Positions 9,997 to 19,335 of a stretch of 27,229 bases of DNA are shown here, piece after piece. A model generated the notes under the pieces. That model did not search any database. It was not told where the DNA came from and saw nothing but the letters and a program-made list of their open reading frames with translations. Both the position numbers and the translations under genes were made by a program. Source of the stretch: Sphacelaria rigidula (Eukaryota > Phaeophyceae > Sphacelariales); contig CAXNAA020000124.1 in NCBI GenBank assembly GCA_964200075.2, positions 1 through 27,229 of the forward strand, read 5' to 3'. Position 1 is the stretch's first letter. Each line of letters opens with the position of its first letter.

Positions 9997-10205
9997 GGCA
10001 CCACTTCTTCAAGGCCCCGTTGTGGGAAAAACACTCTTCGGCATGGCGACTTTTCCCCCGAAGGGATGCTTTCGCCGCCCTTTGTTTTTGTTTTTTTATT
10101 CGCTGTGAGGTCTTCGGCACCATTTCTGCAAGGCCCCGTTGGGGGAAAAGCTCTCCGGAATAGGGACCTTTTTACCCGGAAGGATGCGTTTCCCGCTGAT
10201 CTCGT
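9997..10205. repeat. Two direct, diverged copies of a repeat of about 90 bp
   Basis: Copies begin at 9997 and 10116. Each runs GGCACCA, then CAAGGCCCCGTTG, then GGGAAAA, then a GAAGG.ATGC segment. The 119-bp spacing is not a multiple of three, so this is unlikely to be a coding repeat. Confidence 0.6.
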
Positions 10206-11185
10206 AAAGACAGGCACATAATTTCGGGAGAGATGAGAAATGGTAACCAGTATGCACACTGGAGCGACACACAGCATTATACAGACACCAAGCAACATGA
10301 CTCACGGCGTAGTGTTAGTCGAGTGTGGACAGTACCACTGTGTAGCCGTGCAGTAGGCGTCCATGAGGTATCATTATGGCTACCGGGGACCGCAGTATGT
10401 AACGACGTCCGTCTGCCTCTTCTCGTCACCCTTGTAACGCACATGATGAGTCCGTGGTCTCTCGGGATTGATCCGTCTCTCCCCGGTACACGCCTTACTT
10501 TCGATAACAGAAATGAGGTCAGCATCCCCTTATCACGTCGACTCTCATCAAGCGAAGTGGCTTTGCTTCTCACCTCCTCACAGATATCAGATACTCCTCA
10601 GAGGGTAAGACCCAAAGGGCAGACCTATCAATAGTGTCAGTTGTACCGATTAGACCACCGGGCCGCGGCAGCAAGCGTCGTAAGTGCAGTAATGTCCAGA
10701 GGTGGTCACCGCTCGGAAGTATGCTACAGAGCAGGACAGTGCTCTCATGCAGCTTGTGTTGCAGGCCCACCATGCATCCCAAAAATATCTCGTACGCGCA
10801 CGTTCAGCTATATCCTCGACCGCGGGTCAGAAATATAAAACTGATGTATTGATTTCACCCTTTCAGCGCCGGATCATTTTGAGAACCTTCAATTAGCATG
10901 TCGATTTTTAGGGATTCAGAGTAGCGGTTCTAATGGAAGGCACCTAGCCCACACAAAAATCGGGTGGTCCGAGCCCTCGGAGCTGTTGCCACGCATATCT
11001 CCATGCCAAAAGTCATTTTAGTGCAGTACAGCATCGTGCAACCATATAGGGTGGGTGAAGATCATCATTAGCGGTGATCTTGCCACCAACGCATGTGGTA
11101 TGACATGTGTAAAGGGTTTACGAGTCCGTAACGGGCGAGACGATTGTACGGATGAATACTTCGACGCACATAGCTGGGAAGTGCA
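10206..11185. other. No supported gene
   Basis: A 133-codon plus-strand ATG frame (10233-10634) competes with minus-strand frames (10277-10573, 10570-10782). None has recognisable features. Confidence 0.25.
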
Positions 11186-11434
11186 ATGCTTGATGATACA
11201 GACGCCGCACAAACTCCAGAGCTGTTCCCGGCTACGGACTTTGAAAAATGGCTGCAGAAAACGGAACTTGAGTTTCTTTCGTGGTATCACTGCGGTACAC
11301 ACCTGTGCGGTGCTCGTCAAGTGCGGTGCAGACGGTGGTGGTATGGTATGTCCTTGGGTTCTCTCAGGGAGTTGGCATGTAGTACTCCGAAGCAGCGGTG
11401 CGATGCGGGACGTTACGGAGCCGGACAACAGTGA
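11186..11434 (+). CDS. Possible exon or remnant, 82 codons
   Basis: ATG to TGA. The first half reads as ordinary protein (TPELFPATDFEKWLQKTELE, then FLSWYHCGTHLCGA), and the second half is Cys/Arg-rich. A 180-codon frame lacking ATG lies on the opposite strand (11018-11560), so strand assignment is unsure. No family is recognised. A coding fragment that loses frame near codon 45 would also fit. Confidence 0.22.
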   Translation: MLDDTDAAQTPELFPATDFEKWLQKTELEFLSWYHCGTHLCGARQVRCRRWWYGMSLGSLRELACSTPKQRCDAGRYGAGQQ

Positions 11435-11737
11435 CGCCCACCACGTTGAAGCTATATCGCTGCGGGTTTTACGGTGATTGGGAACTCGGTACCCTACCGC
11501 GGTGACCGCCGCTCTCGGATGCTGTACGTACACGTGGATCGTATGAATCCATACACACACTGTGTGGGCTAGATATACTTACAAGTCAATTTGGGCGTTA
11601 TGGGATTGTCCTGTTGACGCGGAACGGTACGGGTGTTTCGCGGTACATATGTTTTGTGGTTTCGGTCAATCACGGTAAAGTGCGGCGCGGACATCGTAAT
11701 CTGCAGTACGGCGTCGAAGAGTTGGCGGTGAGTTCTG

Positions 11738-12000
11738 CAAGGGCAGATCGAGTAGAGTATACCCAATACTCAGTATTTTCGATGAGTCATACTTCTAGTT
11801 CTCGAATCATGAGTTTAGTATTTGCGGCCGTACTCCATCTACTCATGATTTGAGTAAAGTTTGAGGCCGTACTCATTCTACTCGAAATTTGAGCTGAGTA
11901 TTTAAGGCCGTACTCGACCTACTCAAAAATTGAATATAGCAAATCATCGGGTATATTACTCGAGGACTCTAAAGTTCATACTCTACTCGACCTGCCCTTG
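11738..12000. mobile_element. hAT-type MITE, 263 bp
   Basis: The ends are inverted repeats. The left is CAAGGGCAGATCGAGTAGAG and the right, reversed, is CAAGGGCAGGTCGAGTAGAG, with 22 of the first 23 bases the same. The ends fit the YARNG terminus known for hAT elements. The element is flanked by GAGTTCTG (11730-11737) and GAGTCCTG (12001-12008), an 8-bp target duplication with one change, which is the hAT length. Inside, a GGCCGTACTC..CTACTC unit occurs three times, at 11826, 11865 and 11906. Such subterminal repeats are usual transposase-binding sites. There is no transposase inside, so it would move only with a source elsewhere. Confidence 0.85.
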
Positions 12001-12009
12001 GAGTCCTGC

Positions 12010-12213
12010 ATGAATACCGGAAGATACGAATTGTGGCATTGTAGCGGTTCACCCATGTTGAATTGTGCAGCTTCGGGCTGTACCACAGATGATAATCGGA
12101 ATGTAGTAGAGAATCCCGTGTTGTTGAGCGTGGTACAGAGCACCGATGGCGACCCCGATAAACTCCAACCTGCCTGCTCAACCATGGACCCGACTATCTT
12201 TACACTCGCATAG
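12010..12213 (+). CDS. Possible exon or remnant, 67 codons
   Basis: ATG to TAG directly after the right flank of the hAT MITE. It contains five Cys and a protein-like stretch (DNRNVVENPVLLSVVQSTDG). No family is recognised. A minus-strand frame (11976-12467) overlaps it. Confidence 0.2.
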   Translation: MNTGRYELWHCSGSPMLNCAASGCTTDDNRNVVENPVLLSVVQSTDGDPDKLQPACSTMDPTIFTLA

Positions 12214-13259
12214 TCCAAAGAAGGACGTTTGTATTTATGCCGAGGAGTAAGTATATAGCGGCATTTTCCAGGAGCCATGCCCCCCCAAAACGTCATGATG
12301 CCTGAGTGCTGCACGGACTGTGAGGAATCCGCAGTTGGCGAGAAGCAGCTGTGAGTATTCCAGACGTTGGACACCTCATGACGTACCTGAAATGACGGAT
12401 AAAGATGAGTCCTAAACCCCTTGGTCCAATGGCACAGAGTGCGTGACCGCGGGGCGAGGAATGCCAAAGCGCAACCCTTGCGCTACTTCGCGTGCTTAGC
12501 GTCCAGCGCTGTAGGAAGCAAATATGGGAACAGGGGCTATATGAGCCAGCTCATGTTTCGGATTATTATTTTAGTGAGAGGTAATGCGTACGTAGCTCAT
12601 GAGCTGTCCGTCTTGTGGAGTAATCGGTTTTGGAACTAGGAAGAACAGTGGCAAATCCGCATTTACCCCGAAATAACCGGCAGGTGGGCGGGGAGGAGGG
12701 TTTTAGTTCCTGGGGGAAGTGTGTGCCCCACTGAGCCTGTCTGGTCTAGCGCCTATTATCGAGTTTATGCGAGGCTCATTTCAAGGATACGATTGCTGCC
12801 CTCCGAGTTCCCTCGGCACTATCTGGCCGGATTCTCGGAACAGAAAGCTCTAAGCCCTCAAGAGGTTGGATCACGACCAAATACGAACATATCACGTCAG
12901 ATCAACGGCAGTACAGTACAGCCGAAGACCAAGCACAGCATGAAGTAGAATACAATTTACGCATATTTTCCGCACACCTTCAGACGCAACCTATCACAGT
13001 GCAGACGGATTATTATAGCGGCGTATTTCCGTGTAGCACTTGTGGGTAGCAGGACGCTCCTACCAACGATGGCATGCGTATTTTACTCTTGAAAATATTT
13101 TTATGGGCACAGTTATAGCACCCAAAACTGTCAGTATGGGCGGAATTCATTGTGAGCATCCCGCGTGTGTGCCTCATTGTATGCAGCTGCGACACTGGGG
13201 CCCGTATCGTGCGTCGTGGCGTCCCCCCAACACTTGGCACCCCCGCCAATCCCCCATCT
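12214..13259. other. No supported gene
   Basis: One plus-strand frame without ATG (12721-12948, 75 codons) has a protein-like composition but no splice support. A 12-bp palindrome AGCTCATGAGCT lies at 12594-12605. Nothing else was seen. Confidence 0.3.
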
Positions 13260-13312
13260 TAGCCTGGTCTGGCGAAAACCCAGCGTGCTCCGTCCCGGCT
13301 TTTTGGGGGGAC
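13260..13312 (-). repeat. Short dispersed repeat R, copy 2 (partial)
   Basis: It carries the core AGCCTGGTCTGGCGAAAACC and matches copies 1 and 3, but the distal end is replaced by a G-rich run. Confidence 0.6.
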
Positions 13313-13721
13313 TGACCCCTCATGGGTTTTGCGTCAGTTGGCAATGGCGCTGTAAAACACGCCACTCACTGCGTAAGCTAGGCAACCTGGTTACCGTTCT
13401 TGTTTGCACGCTTGTGTTTTTTCCCCTGTAACCATGACGGTGGTCGAACTAGATCCTATTGTGCGGGGCGGGAGAACTTTATTTCATCGCGAAGGGGATG
13501 ATAATACTACGTAGTGTTTATATGGTGAGACACCCATGAAACAGTGTGTAAGCCGTAGCTGTCTCTAGAAGTGGCAATACCAAACAAATGAAGCAACTTA
13601 CTGTAGGCAGTCATCCCAATGCAAGATGGTCAGTACGCTTCGGGTCGAACAATCTTGGCAGGATGTAGCTCTCCCTTCATGCGACTCACCGAACACATCA
13701 CGGCGCCTCGCGCTTGGTGAT

Positions 13722-13793
13722 CGATTGGGAGCCTGGTCCGGCGAAAACCCGGCGAGCTCCGTTCATGCTTTGTAGGGACGCGATATCAATGGT
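13722..13793 (-). repeat. Short dispersed repeat R, copy 3
   Basis: It matches copy 1 in reverse along almost its whole length, including the shared ACCATTGA end. It lies inside transposon copy B, as copy 1 lies inside copy A, but about 680 bp further in. Confidence 0.65.
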
Positions 13794-14469
13794 GATGTGA
13801 CGACGGCATGCAAGATCATTAGCTCACCCCCCACCGCGCGGGCCTCTACTGCGGTGTTCACACATCCTGCCATGTATGGCGCACCCCACTGTACAGAACG
13901 TTTGCGCAGCTGCAACACGCGATTATTTTACTACTGACTGCACTGACTGCACTGACTGTGCACTAGGTGCCCAAAATGACACAGATGGAGGACTATACTG
14001 ACTGTGCAGTCGAATAGTCCAGTACCGCGACACGCATAGGTGCATGATAACTTCACACGTGCGACATGTGAAACATCTGTTCAACGTAGAAAGAATTTGC
14101 CGAGCATATGCAGGAGACCCGTTCATTTGAAACTATATTGGCACAGTACACTGTGTAGAACGTTCTCAGATTATCTGCTAATCAAGAAACACTGCTTTCG
14201 GGCGATATCAGACATGTGTAAGTTTCTGCACATGTAGGCACGTCAAGGGCAAGGTGGTCGAAGATCCTCGTCACATACGATAAACACTAGTTGACCCAAC
14301 TTCCTCTCCAAAACCTGTCACACAAGTCTCACGCTGCTCCTCTGTAGTGTTAGGCTGACCGATTGGCACCAGGTTGAACTTCTCAAATATGAGTGCATAC
14401 ATATGCGGCACGGGCAAGCATATGCTTGGCCATCCCTCGCTTCGTGAAACGAAAGGAACGCACGCTTGA
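13794..14469. other. Gene-free; short tandem repeat and hairpin
   Basis: Three 9-bp CTGACTGCA-type units lie at 13934-13960, and a hairpin closed by GGACTAT/ATAGTCC lies at 13990-14020. No convincing ORF is present. Confidence 0.4.
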
Positions 14470-15275
14470 GGGCCCTTTTTGCCAGGGGATTGGCCCCATA
14501 ATCACCAGTCCCGAGTCCTAGCGAGAAGCAGTTTCGTACAGATTGGGCCCCAGATCTGCACGCAGGTTCAGAAAATCGGCGGTCCTGGAAGTGGTCGTTA
14601 GTGCAAGGTCTGTGTCATGCTGCAGATAAGACGCAACAAGGCAACACAATACCTACACACCCAGCCCCGAAGAAACACGCACAGACACCCACCACTCACG
14701 CTCATTAGTTTCACTGCCAGCTAGCCCTTGCTAATCATCTACACAGGGCAATCTTTGTTTGACGCAAATTCGTCCTGTATTGGACGAATGGCGGCCGCGC
14801 GCGTGTCAGAAACAACCGAAAACGTATCCTTGCTCACCGTTTTGTAAGTGTGCGCCGTGCGCGCGTCTCACACAAAGAAATATTCCTCATTGAACTCTAA
14901 ACAGATTTGAACCAGGTCACGCACAACGTGCACAGCTCATGAGCAGCTACGGCTCGAGCAGTGTGGTTTTGGTTCGTAGGGCCACGAAGCTCCTCAGGTT
15001 CAGCTCTGATTGTCTTGGGTTGTGGGGTGAGCCTTTGCATGTGCCCCTGTCTACGGGACATGTGTCTTCCCCTTCGACGTGCACAGAAATCCCCTTTCGA
15101 AAAGGAGATTTCAGGAAGTATTGTTGCACTCCCTGGAATTCCTTCAAAAACAGGATTTTCTGTGCACGTTGAGGGGATTTTTTCTGGGGGGTGGCATTGC
15201 ATCGGCGAATCAGCGGTCGTTTTCCAAGAAAAGGATTTTAAACAAGGGGATAATCCTCTTCGTCAAGGAGGGCCC
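14470..15275 (-). mobile_element. Non-autonomous TIR transposon, copy B
   Basis: This is the reverse-orientation copy of 5948-6807. It starts GGGCCCTTTTTGCCAGGGG on the plus strand and ends, reversed, GGGCCCTCCTTGACGAAGAG. The latter agrees with the copy A right end at 23 of 32 positions. Relative to copy A it lacks about 35 bp next to its inner end. Shared interior landmarks include the hairpin, a GCCGCCATTCGTCCAATACA segment (about 14774) and CAGATCTGGGGCCCAATCTG (about 14548). It is either an independent insertion or the other arm of one large inverted-repeat element with copy A. Confidence 0.7.
15079..15167. repeat. Long hairpin inside transposon copy B
   Basis: Arms of about 37 nt are closed by GTGCACAGAA and its complement, equivalent to 6082-6169 in copy A. 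Confidence 0.65.
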
Positions 15276-15618
15276 CGGACAGTGAACGTCACCAACGCAA
15301 TGCCGCCCGTCCAACCATCAATACCGCAGTGCGTCACGATAGTTGCTACACGCTCTTCGGCCTCACGCTAGCGGAGCAGACAGCGTGCCTTGCTCTTTGT
15401 GACCACCGTACCGCGCAGTGGTGTATGGAGAGGGTACTGTAATCGACGCTGAACAGCCAGCTTGTGCAACTCCGGTCATGAACATTTAGTGCTACTCGTG
15501 CGTGCGAGCGTCTTGTATATGTTATGATTCAAGTGTGGCATTTTCTCCAGCCAGTCACCCTTGATATCATTTGGGCTGTTGTTTGGCGTCGCATGCAGCC
15601 TCTTCAACCGACACTTGA
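15276..15618. other. No gene recognised
   Basis: Only short frames on both strands. A pyrimidine-rich stretch ending in GCAG near 15598 could be a 3' splice site for the next entry. Confidence 0.35.
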
Positions 15619-15756
15619 CACCATTCCGTGATATGCTATGACGGCGAGCTCTCCCTCACAACTGACGGTGAGGAAGAGGACAGTGTAGGTGGTAAGGGTC
15701 ATTACAAAAGGTGGCGGCGCGCGGACAAACGAGAAGCAGACCGCCGTCACAAATGA
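15619..15756 (+). CDS. Possible terminal exon with acidic then basic cluster
   Basis: Open for 45 codons between two TGA stops, with no ATG. The peptide has a marked charge pattern: ELSLTTDGEEEDSVGG, then a basic run KRWRRADKREADRRHK up to the stop. Such order is rare by chance and suggests a last exon or a fragment of a nuclear or nucleic-acid-binding protein. No family is recognised and no partner exon was found. Confidence 0.25.
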   Translation, partial: HHSVICYDGELSLTTDGEEEDSVGGKGHYKRWRRADKREADRRHK

Positions 15757-16200
15757 GAGGCTGCTGCGTCGGTGGCCGCCCATCGAAGAATCCTGTCTGC
15801 TCTTACCGATTGTTGACTATGTCCTCAGTCGGTGGCTCTGCGGTGTCCATTGGTGTGTCTGTATCTATTCTGCTGCCCTGAATATATTTTTTCACTTCTT
15901 CATTTGAGATCGGCCATTTCTTTCTGTGCTTTGCTTCTGTTGACTCGAGTCTTTTGTTTTTTTCACGTCTTCGTCTACTGTGTCGTTTTGTTCGACTTTT
16001 TCCTGCCCTTTATTTTTCTTCAGCGAGTGTTTCAACATTTCTGGGTACGGTTATCATGTGACCACTGCTTGATCCCTGGGGGGTCAGTTAAAGTGCAACA
16101 ATTGATCAATCAATCAATCAATCAGTCAAATCCCATAGAAACTGAGCACTATTTCTTGAAAGTAGTCGCATCTTCCCGTACCGTCGGTCGATAGGTTGAC
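15757..16200. other. Gene-free, T-rich
   Basis: T-rich DNA at 15880-16040 and a (TCAA)n microsatellite at 16105-16128. No supported ORF. Confidence 0.4.
16105..16128. repeat. (ATCA)n microsatellite
   Basis: About five ATCA units, the last imperfect. Confidence 0.85.
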
Positions 16201-16340
16201 ACTGTGCTACTTCGCACAGTGGGAGTCCCACCACAGAGCAGGCAGAATCACGGATCACAAGTCTGATCCGTTACAGTGATACAAGTAACTGCACTTAACC
16301 AGTGCAGTGCAGTGATCCAGCATAGTGCGGTCATGCCTGC
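16201..16340. ncRNA. Candidate structured element: three perfect 7-bp hairpins plus a closing stem
   Basis: ACTGTGC/GCACAGT (16201-16220, 6-nt loop), ACGGATC/GATCCGT (16250-16271, 8-nt loop) and CTGCACT/AGTGCAG (16289-16307, 5-nt loop) are all perfect. GCAGGCA (16238-16244) pairs with TGCCTGC (16334-16340) and encloses the last two, giving a branched fold. GTGGGA/TCCCAC adds a small palindrome beside the first. No known RNA family is recognised, there are no tRNA boxes, and the strand is undetermined. It could be a structured RNA or the end of a mobile element. Confidence 0.35.
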
Positions 16341-17244
16341 CCTGCGATCCACCCTACTCGGCTGGGACCCTCACAGGATGTAAATATTCCATACCCAGGA
16401 TGGCGTAAACTACACATTGCAATGACTGGAATGTATCACGCCCTGGACAAAACAACAACTAATATATACTGCCCGCTCAATATGTCGGCGCGTCAGGTGG
16501 TCAATATATGTTGGGGGAGCATATGGTGGCACGAGAGACAGGTCAATATATATTGTGTCATCAACATGTTTTCGACTCGCGACATGCAATGTATATATCG
16601 ACCGAACAATTTATTACGACACGCTCCACCTCAACGTGTATTTGTCGAGTAACATATTGGCTGCCATACGGGGTCAATGTACGAAGTATAGTGACGCTTT
16701 AATTTACGCAACACCCGAAGCACTGATATATATTGCCACCCCAATATGTCGTGCGTTAATGCGTCCAATATATGTTGGGCGAACAGCACACCAGAGAATC
16801 GATCGTCACAAATTACTTTAAATTCAGTTGGTGAATTTGGTTTCTGCTCCGGGTGAAAAATTCGACTAAGCGGTTTGTTGCGACTTTTGTTTGCTACATT
16901 TTTTCCACTCTAAAACCTCTATTGATTTGGGTTTTGGAGGGGAAAACTTTGGCAAACATAAACCCAACGTATCTTGCTCCAAGGGGCACCTGGACACACA
17001 GCAGTTGCTGCTGCCTACCTAGTACCATGTCCAAATCGAAGTCTTGAGTGACAACGCCCGGCGTTTGGTGCCTATGTACATGGATGACAAAGTGAGTTCC
17101 GGCTGCCGATGTCTACAACGACAGTGATCGGCCGCGCGTATATCTACATGTCACCATTATGCTGAACTGCGACACAACACAGGGAGAGGGTTGCGAAGGG
17201 AAATGTTGTGGACTTGGTGTGGCCAAAAGGAAAATCCAACATTA
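16341..17244. other. Gene-free AT-rich DNA with CAATATAT motifs
   Basis: Between 16440 and 16780 the motif CAATATATGTTG or its variants occurs at 16476, 16502, 16544, 16742 and 16766, plus a reversed form near 16730. No supported ORF. CCCTGGACAAA at 16441 recurs at 17822. Confidence 0.45.
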
Positions 17245-17441
17245 GAGGGTTTCGGAAAAAGCTTTGACATTTCAGAGTGCAAATATCTCAGGATCAGAGT
17301 ACAGAATAAAAAAAACACACCTCATCCCAAAAACGTTGAGGGGATACCACATTTGACGGAAGGAGAAACTTTTTTTCGCTACACTCTCATCCTGAAAAAA
17401 TTGCACTCTGAAATGACAAAAAAGCGTTCTCCGAAACTCTC
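17245..17441. mobile_element. Palindromic MITE with TA target duplication (Tc1/mariner type), 197 bp
   Basis: The left end GAGGGTTTCGGAAAAAGC and the right end, reversed, GAGAGTTTCGGAGAACGC start arms of about 60 bp. The arms share ACATTTCAGAGTGCAA or close variants, CAGGAT and AGAGT further in. The element is bounded by TA at 17243-17244 and at 17442-17443, the target duplication of Tc1/mariner elements. The short middle has no coding capacity. It is a foldback-like non-autonomous element. Confidence 0.8.
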
Positions 17442-18361
17442 TATTGAGGTAGTCGCCGTTCCCAAATGAAATCTACGTAAAGCGGTGCTTGTTTAGTTGT
17501 ATTCAACATACAGACAGTACAGACAGTACAGTGCTGGCTTGTACTGTCTGCACAGTATGTGTGTTGGGCCAGTTCATTGCCAACACATTGCAAAGCCATA
17601 TCTGCCAACAATGATGCTGTACGAGGAATATCATCGGGTTCGCCGCCTCGCTTGTTCATCACTTCTTTCCTCCACGAACATGCTCTTCTCCACTTCCTTC
17701 GACGTACCCCTTCCACCTACCTTTTCGGTATACCCTGCGCAAGCGAACGCTGCCGACATGCACGTGCGGTGCAGTATAGCAACTACTTCACGACCCCCTG
17801 AATCAATTGAACCTGGAAGCGCCCTGGACAAAGGGCAACCTATATATATATTGGTGGATAAATACATTTCGATTCAAGATGTGAATTGGAAAGTGTACAG
17901 GAATGAAGATGTTGAACATTTTGTGTTGGCAGGCGCCATCGAAAGATGTATCACCAGATGCCGAAAATGCTCAATATATCCCTCCGTGAGCGTCTCCAGT
18001 TTATATCAGCTGACAATCGCTGTGCGATAAGCTTGCGCAATACATGTTGGAAATGAAATACTTTTGCATGGTTTGTGTTCAAAATGTATAACGGCAACAG
18101 TATGTTACGCATCGTATCAAGTCAAAATATATTGACACCTTGATTTAAGCACGGCCTGCGTGAGCAATATATAGTGAATGTTTTGTTCCCGGAGCAAATG
18201 CATGTCCGATGTATATTTTCCTGCATCACTTCGCTGTCATGACATGAGAAATATGTATTGTTGCTTCAATGTCTCCGGGGACATCTAATTACAAAATATA
18301 GTTCGAAGGGGAAATATTGGCTCTGTCTCCAATATTAAGAATGATATTATATTGCAACATA
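17442..18361. other. No supported gene; hairpin and CAATATAT motifs
   Basis: A perfect hairpin CAGACAGTACA/TGTACTGTCTG lies at 17520-17550 beside a partial tandem of the same bases. A 177-codon plus-strand frame (17497-18030) has no start ATG near its 5' end and no motif. CAATATAT-type motifs occur at 17972, 18038 (CAATACATGTTGG) and 18165, with AATATATTG near 18126. Confidence 0.35.
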
Positions 18362-18389
18362 TTATATTGTCCAGGGTACAAGCAACACG

Positions 18390-18565
18390 GCACCGGTGAC
18401 CAGAGGGATGCCTAAAGACGCATAACGGCCCGCGTTTTCTGCCACCGCACTGTTTATCCACGATATATTCCGTACCGTGAAGGGAATGGGAGGCACCGCA
18501 CCGGTGGCCAGATAGGTATCAGCAGGTATATAGATGTACCAGGTTGCCTTTTCTGTCACCATATT
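18390..18565 (-). repeat. Two in-frame tandem copies of a 108-bp unit
   Basis: Copies start at 18390 and 18498, both with GCACCGGTG.CCAGA and ending TTTTCTG.CACC. The 108-bp spacing equals 36 codons. A minus-strand frame runs through both and gives the related peptides YLATGAVPPIPFTV and GIPLVTGAVLLVPWTI. It ends at TAA or TGA near 18362. This may be the repetitive 3' part of a decayed or spliced coding region belonging with the next entry. No family is recognised. Confidence 0.45.
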
Positions 18566-18990
18566 TTCCGGCCGAAGTATATATATATATATATATATGT
18601 ATATATCAAACTCATTACACAACTCTCCGTAGCCATGCACGCGAACTTCTGCAGCTTCCTTTCAAGGTTTTTCCAATCTTCACGGGCTCCGGGATCCATC
18701 GCGCCTGGATCTTTTTCAAAGCGTACACCATACCTATTATATTGCATGACCTTGAAGGTTTGCGGGGCCTTGCGAAGCCGATGTCCGTGCAGGAGTTTGG
18801 CGATTGCCGTCTTGACGACCTCCCGTACACTGGTTGTTGCCGCAACGGGTTGACGCGGCAAGACGGCGCAGTCATTGTCCCTCGACCCCTGCGAAATCTC
18901 ACAAGTGTCCCCATCGTCTAACCTCGCCGAGCCACCACCAGACTCGCCGCCAGCGGTCGGTCGACCAGCGTTACTTAGAAATTCGTCCAT
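18556..18990 (-). CDS. Hypothetical protein, 144 aa, truncated into a TA repeat
   Basis: ATG (complement of 18988-18990) in a good context (GAG before, G after). The first 35 residues are low-complexity Gly/Ser/Asp (GGESGGGSARLDDGD). Then comes a charged, ordinary-looking region of about 70 residues (REVVKTAIAKLLHGHRLRKA, later EDWKNLERKLQKFAC). The last 20 residues run into the (TA)n microsatellite and are unlikely to be real. The true exon probably ends near 18615, or the repeat has interrupted the gene. No domain is recognised; the charged part could be helical. It lies upstream, on the same strand, of the 108-bp coding repeats. Confidence 0.42.
   Translation of the reverse strand: MDEFLSNAGRPTAGGESGGGSARLDDGDTCEISQGSRDNDCAVLPRQPVAATTSVREVVKTAIAKLLHGHRLRKAPQTFKVMQYNRYGVRFEKDPGAMDPGAREDWKNLERKLQKFACMATESCVMSLIYTYIYIYIYFGRKIW
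18578..18606. repeat. (TA)n microsatellite
   Basis: About 14 TA units with one G interruption. It falls inside the 3' part of the minus-strand ORF. Confidence 0.95.
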
Positions 18991-19335
18991 CTCCTACTGG
19001 TTTCGACTGTCGCTTTTTTTACGCAAATGGTCGCCTTGCTCTCCCGTTATGCGGTGAAGGGAAGGGGGTTGGGTGGCCTGTAGGGGGCAGAGAGCCACAG
19101 AGGTATGCTTTTCCGTGGGCAGCTCGCAGCCATTCACTATTGTTGCAGCTGACAACCACAAAATAGTACATACCCTGGAAGCTGATTAGCTCGTAAACAA
19201 CAGAGGTATCTCAAACTCTAGGCTCCCGGTATATAATAGTAGTTTACAGTAAAAAATACCAGAACTTCGAGTTTGAAATATCTCCAACGCTCCTGGTTTG
19301 TTTGCTGGCTCTGGGTGACGGCCTTGTTTCAAGTA

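Noticed and set aside
11018-11560. 180-codon minus-strand frame
   Set aside because: It begins at GTG without an ATG near the start, has an unremarkable Ser/Arg/Thr composition, and competes with the plus-strand frame at 11186.
12421-12500. Possible tRNA (TCCAATGGCACAGAGTGCG region)
   Set aside because: There is no B box downstream and no cloverleaf pairing.
5948-15275. The two 800-860 bp copies as LTRs of a retrotransposon
   Set aside because: They are in opposite orientation and have their own terminal inverted repeats. LTRs would be direct repeats with TG..CA ends.
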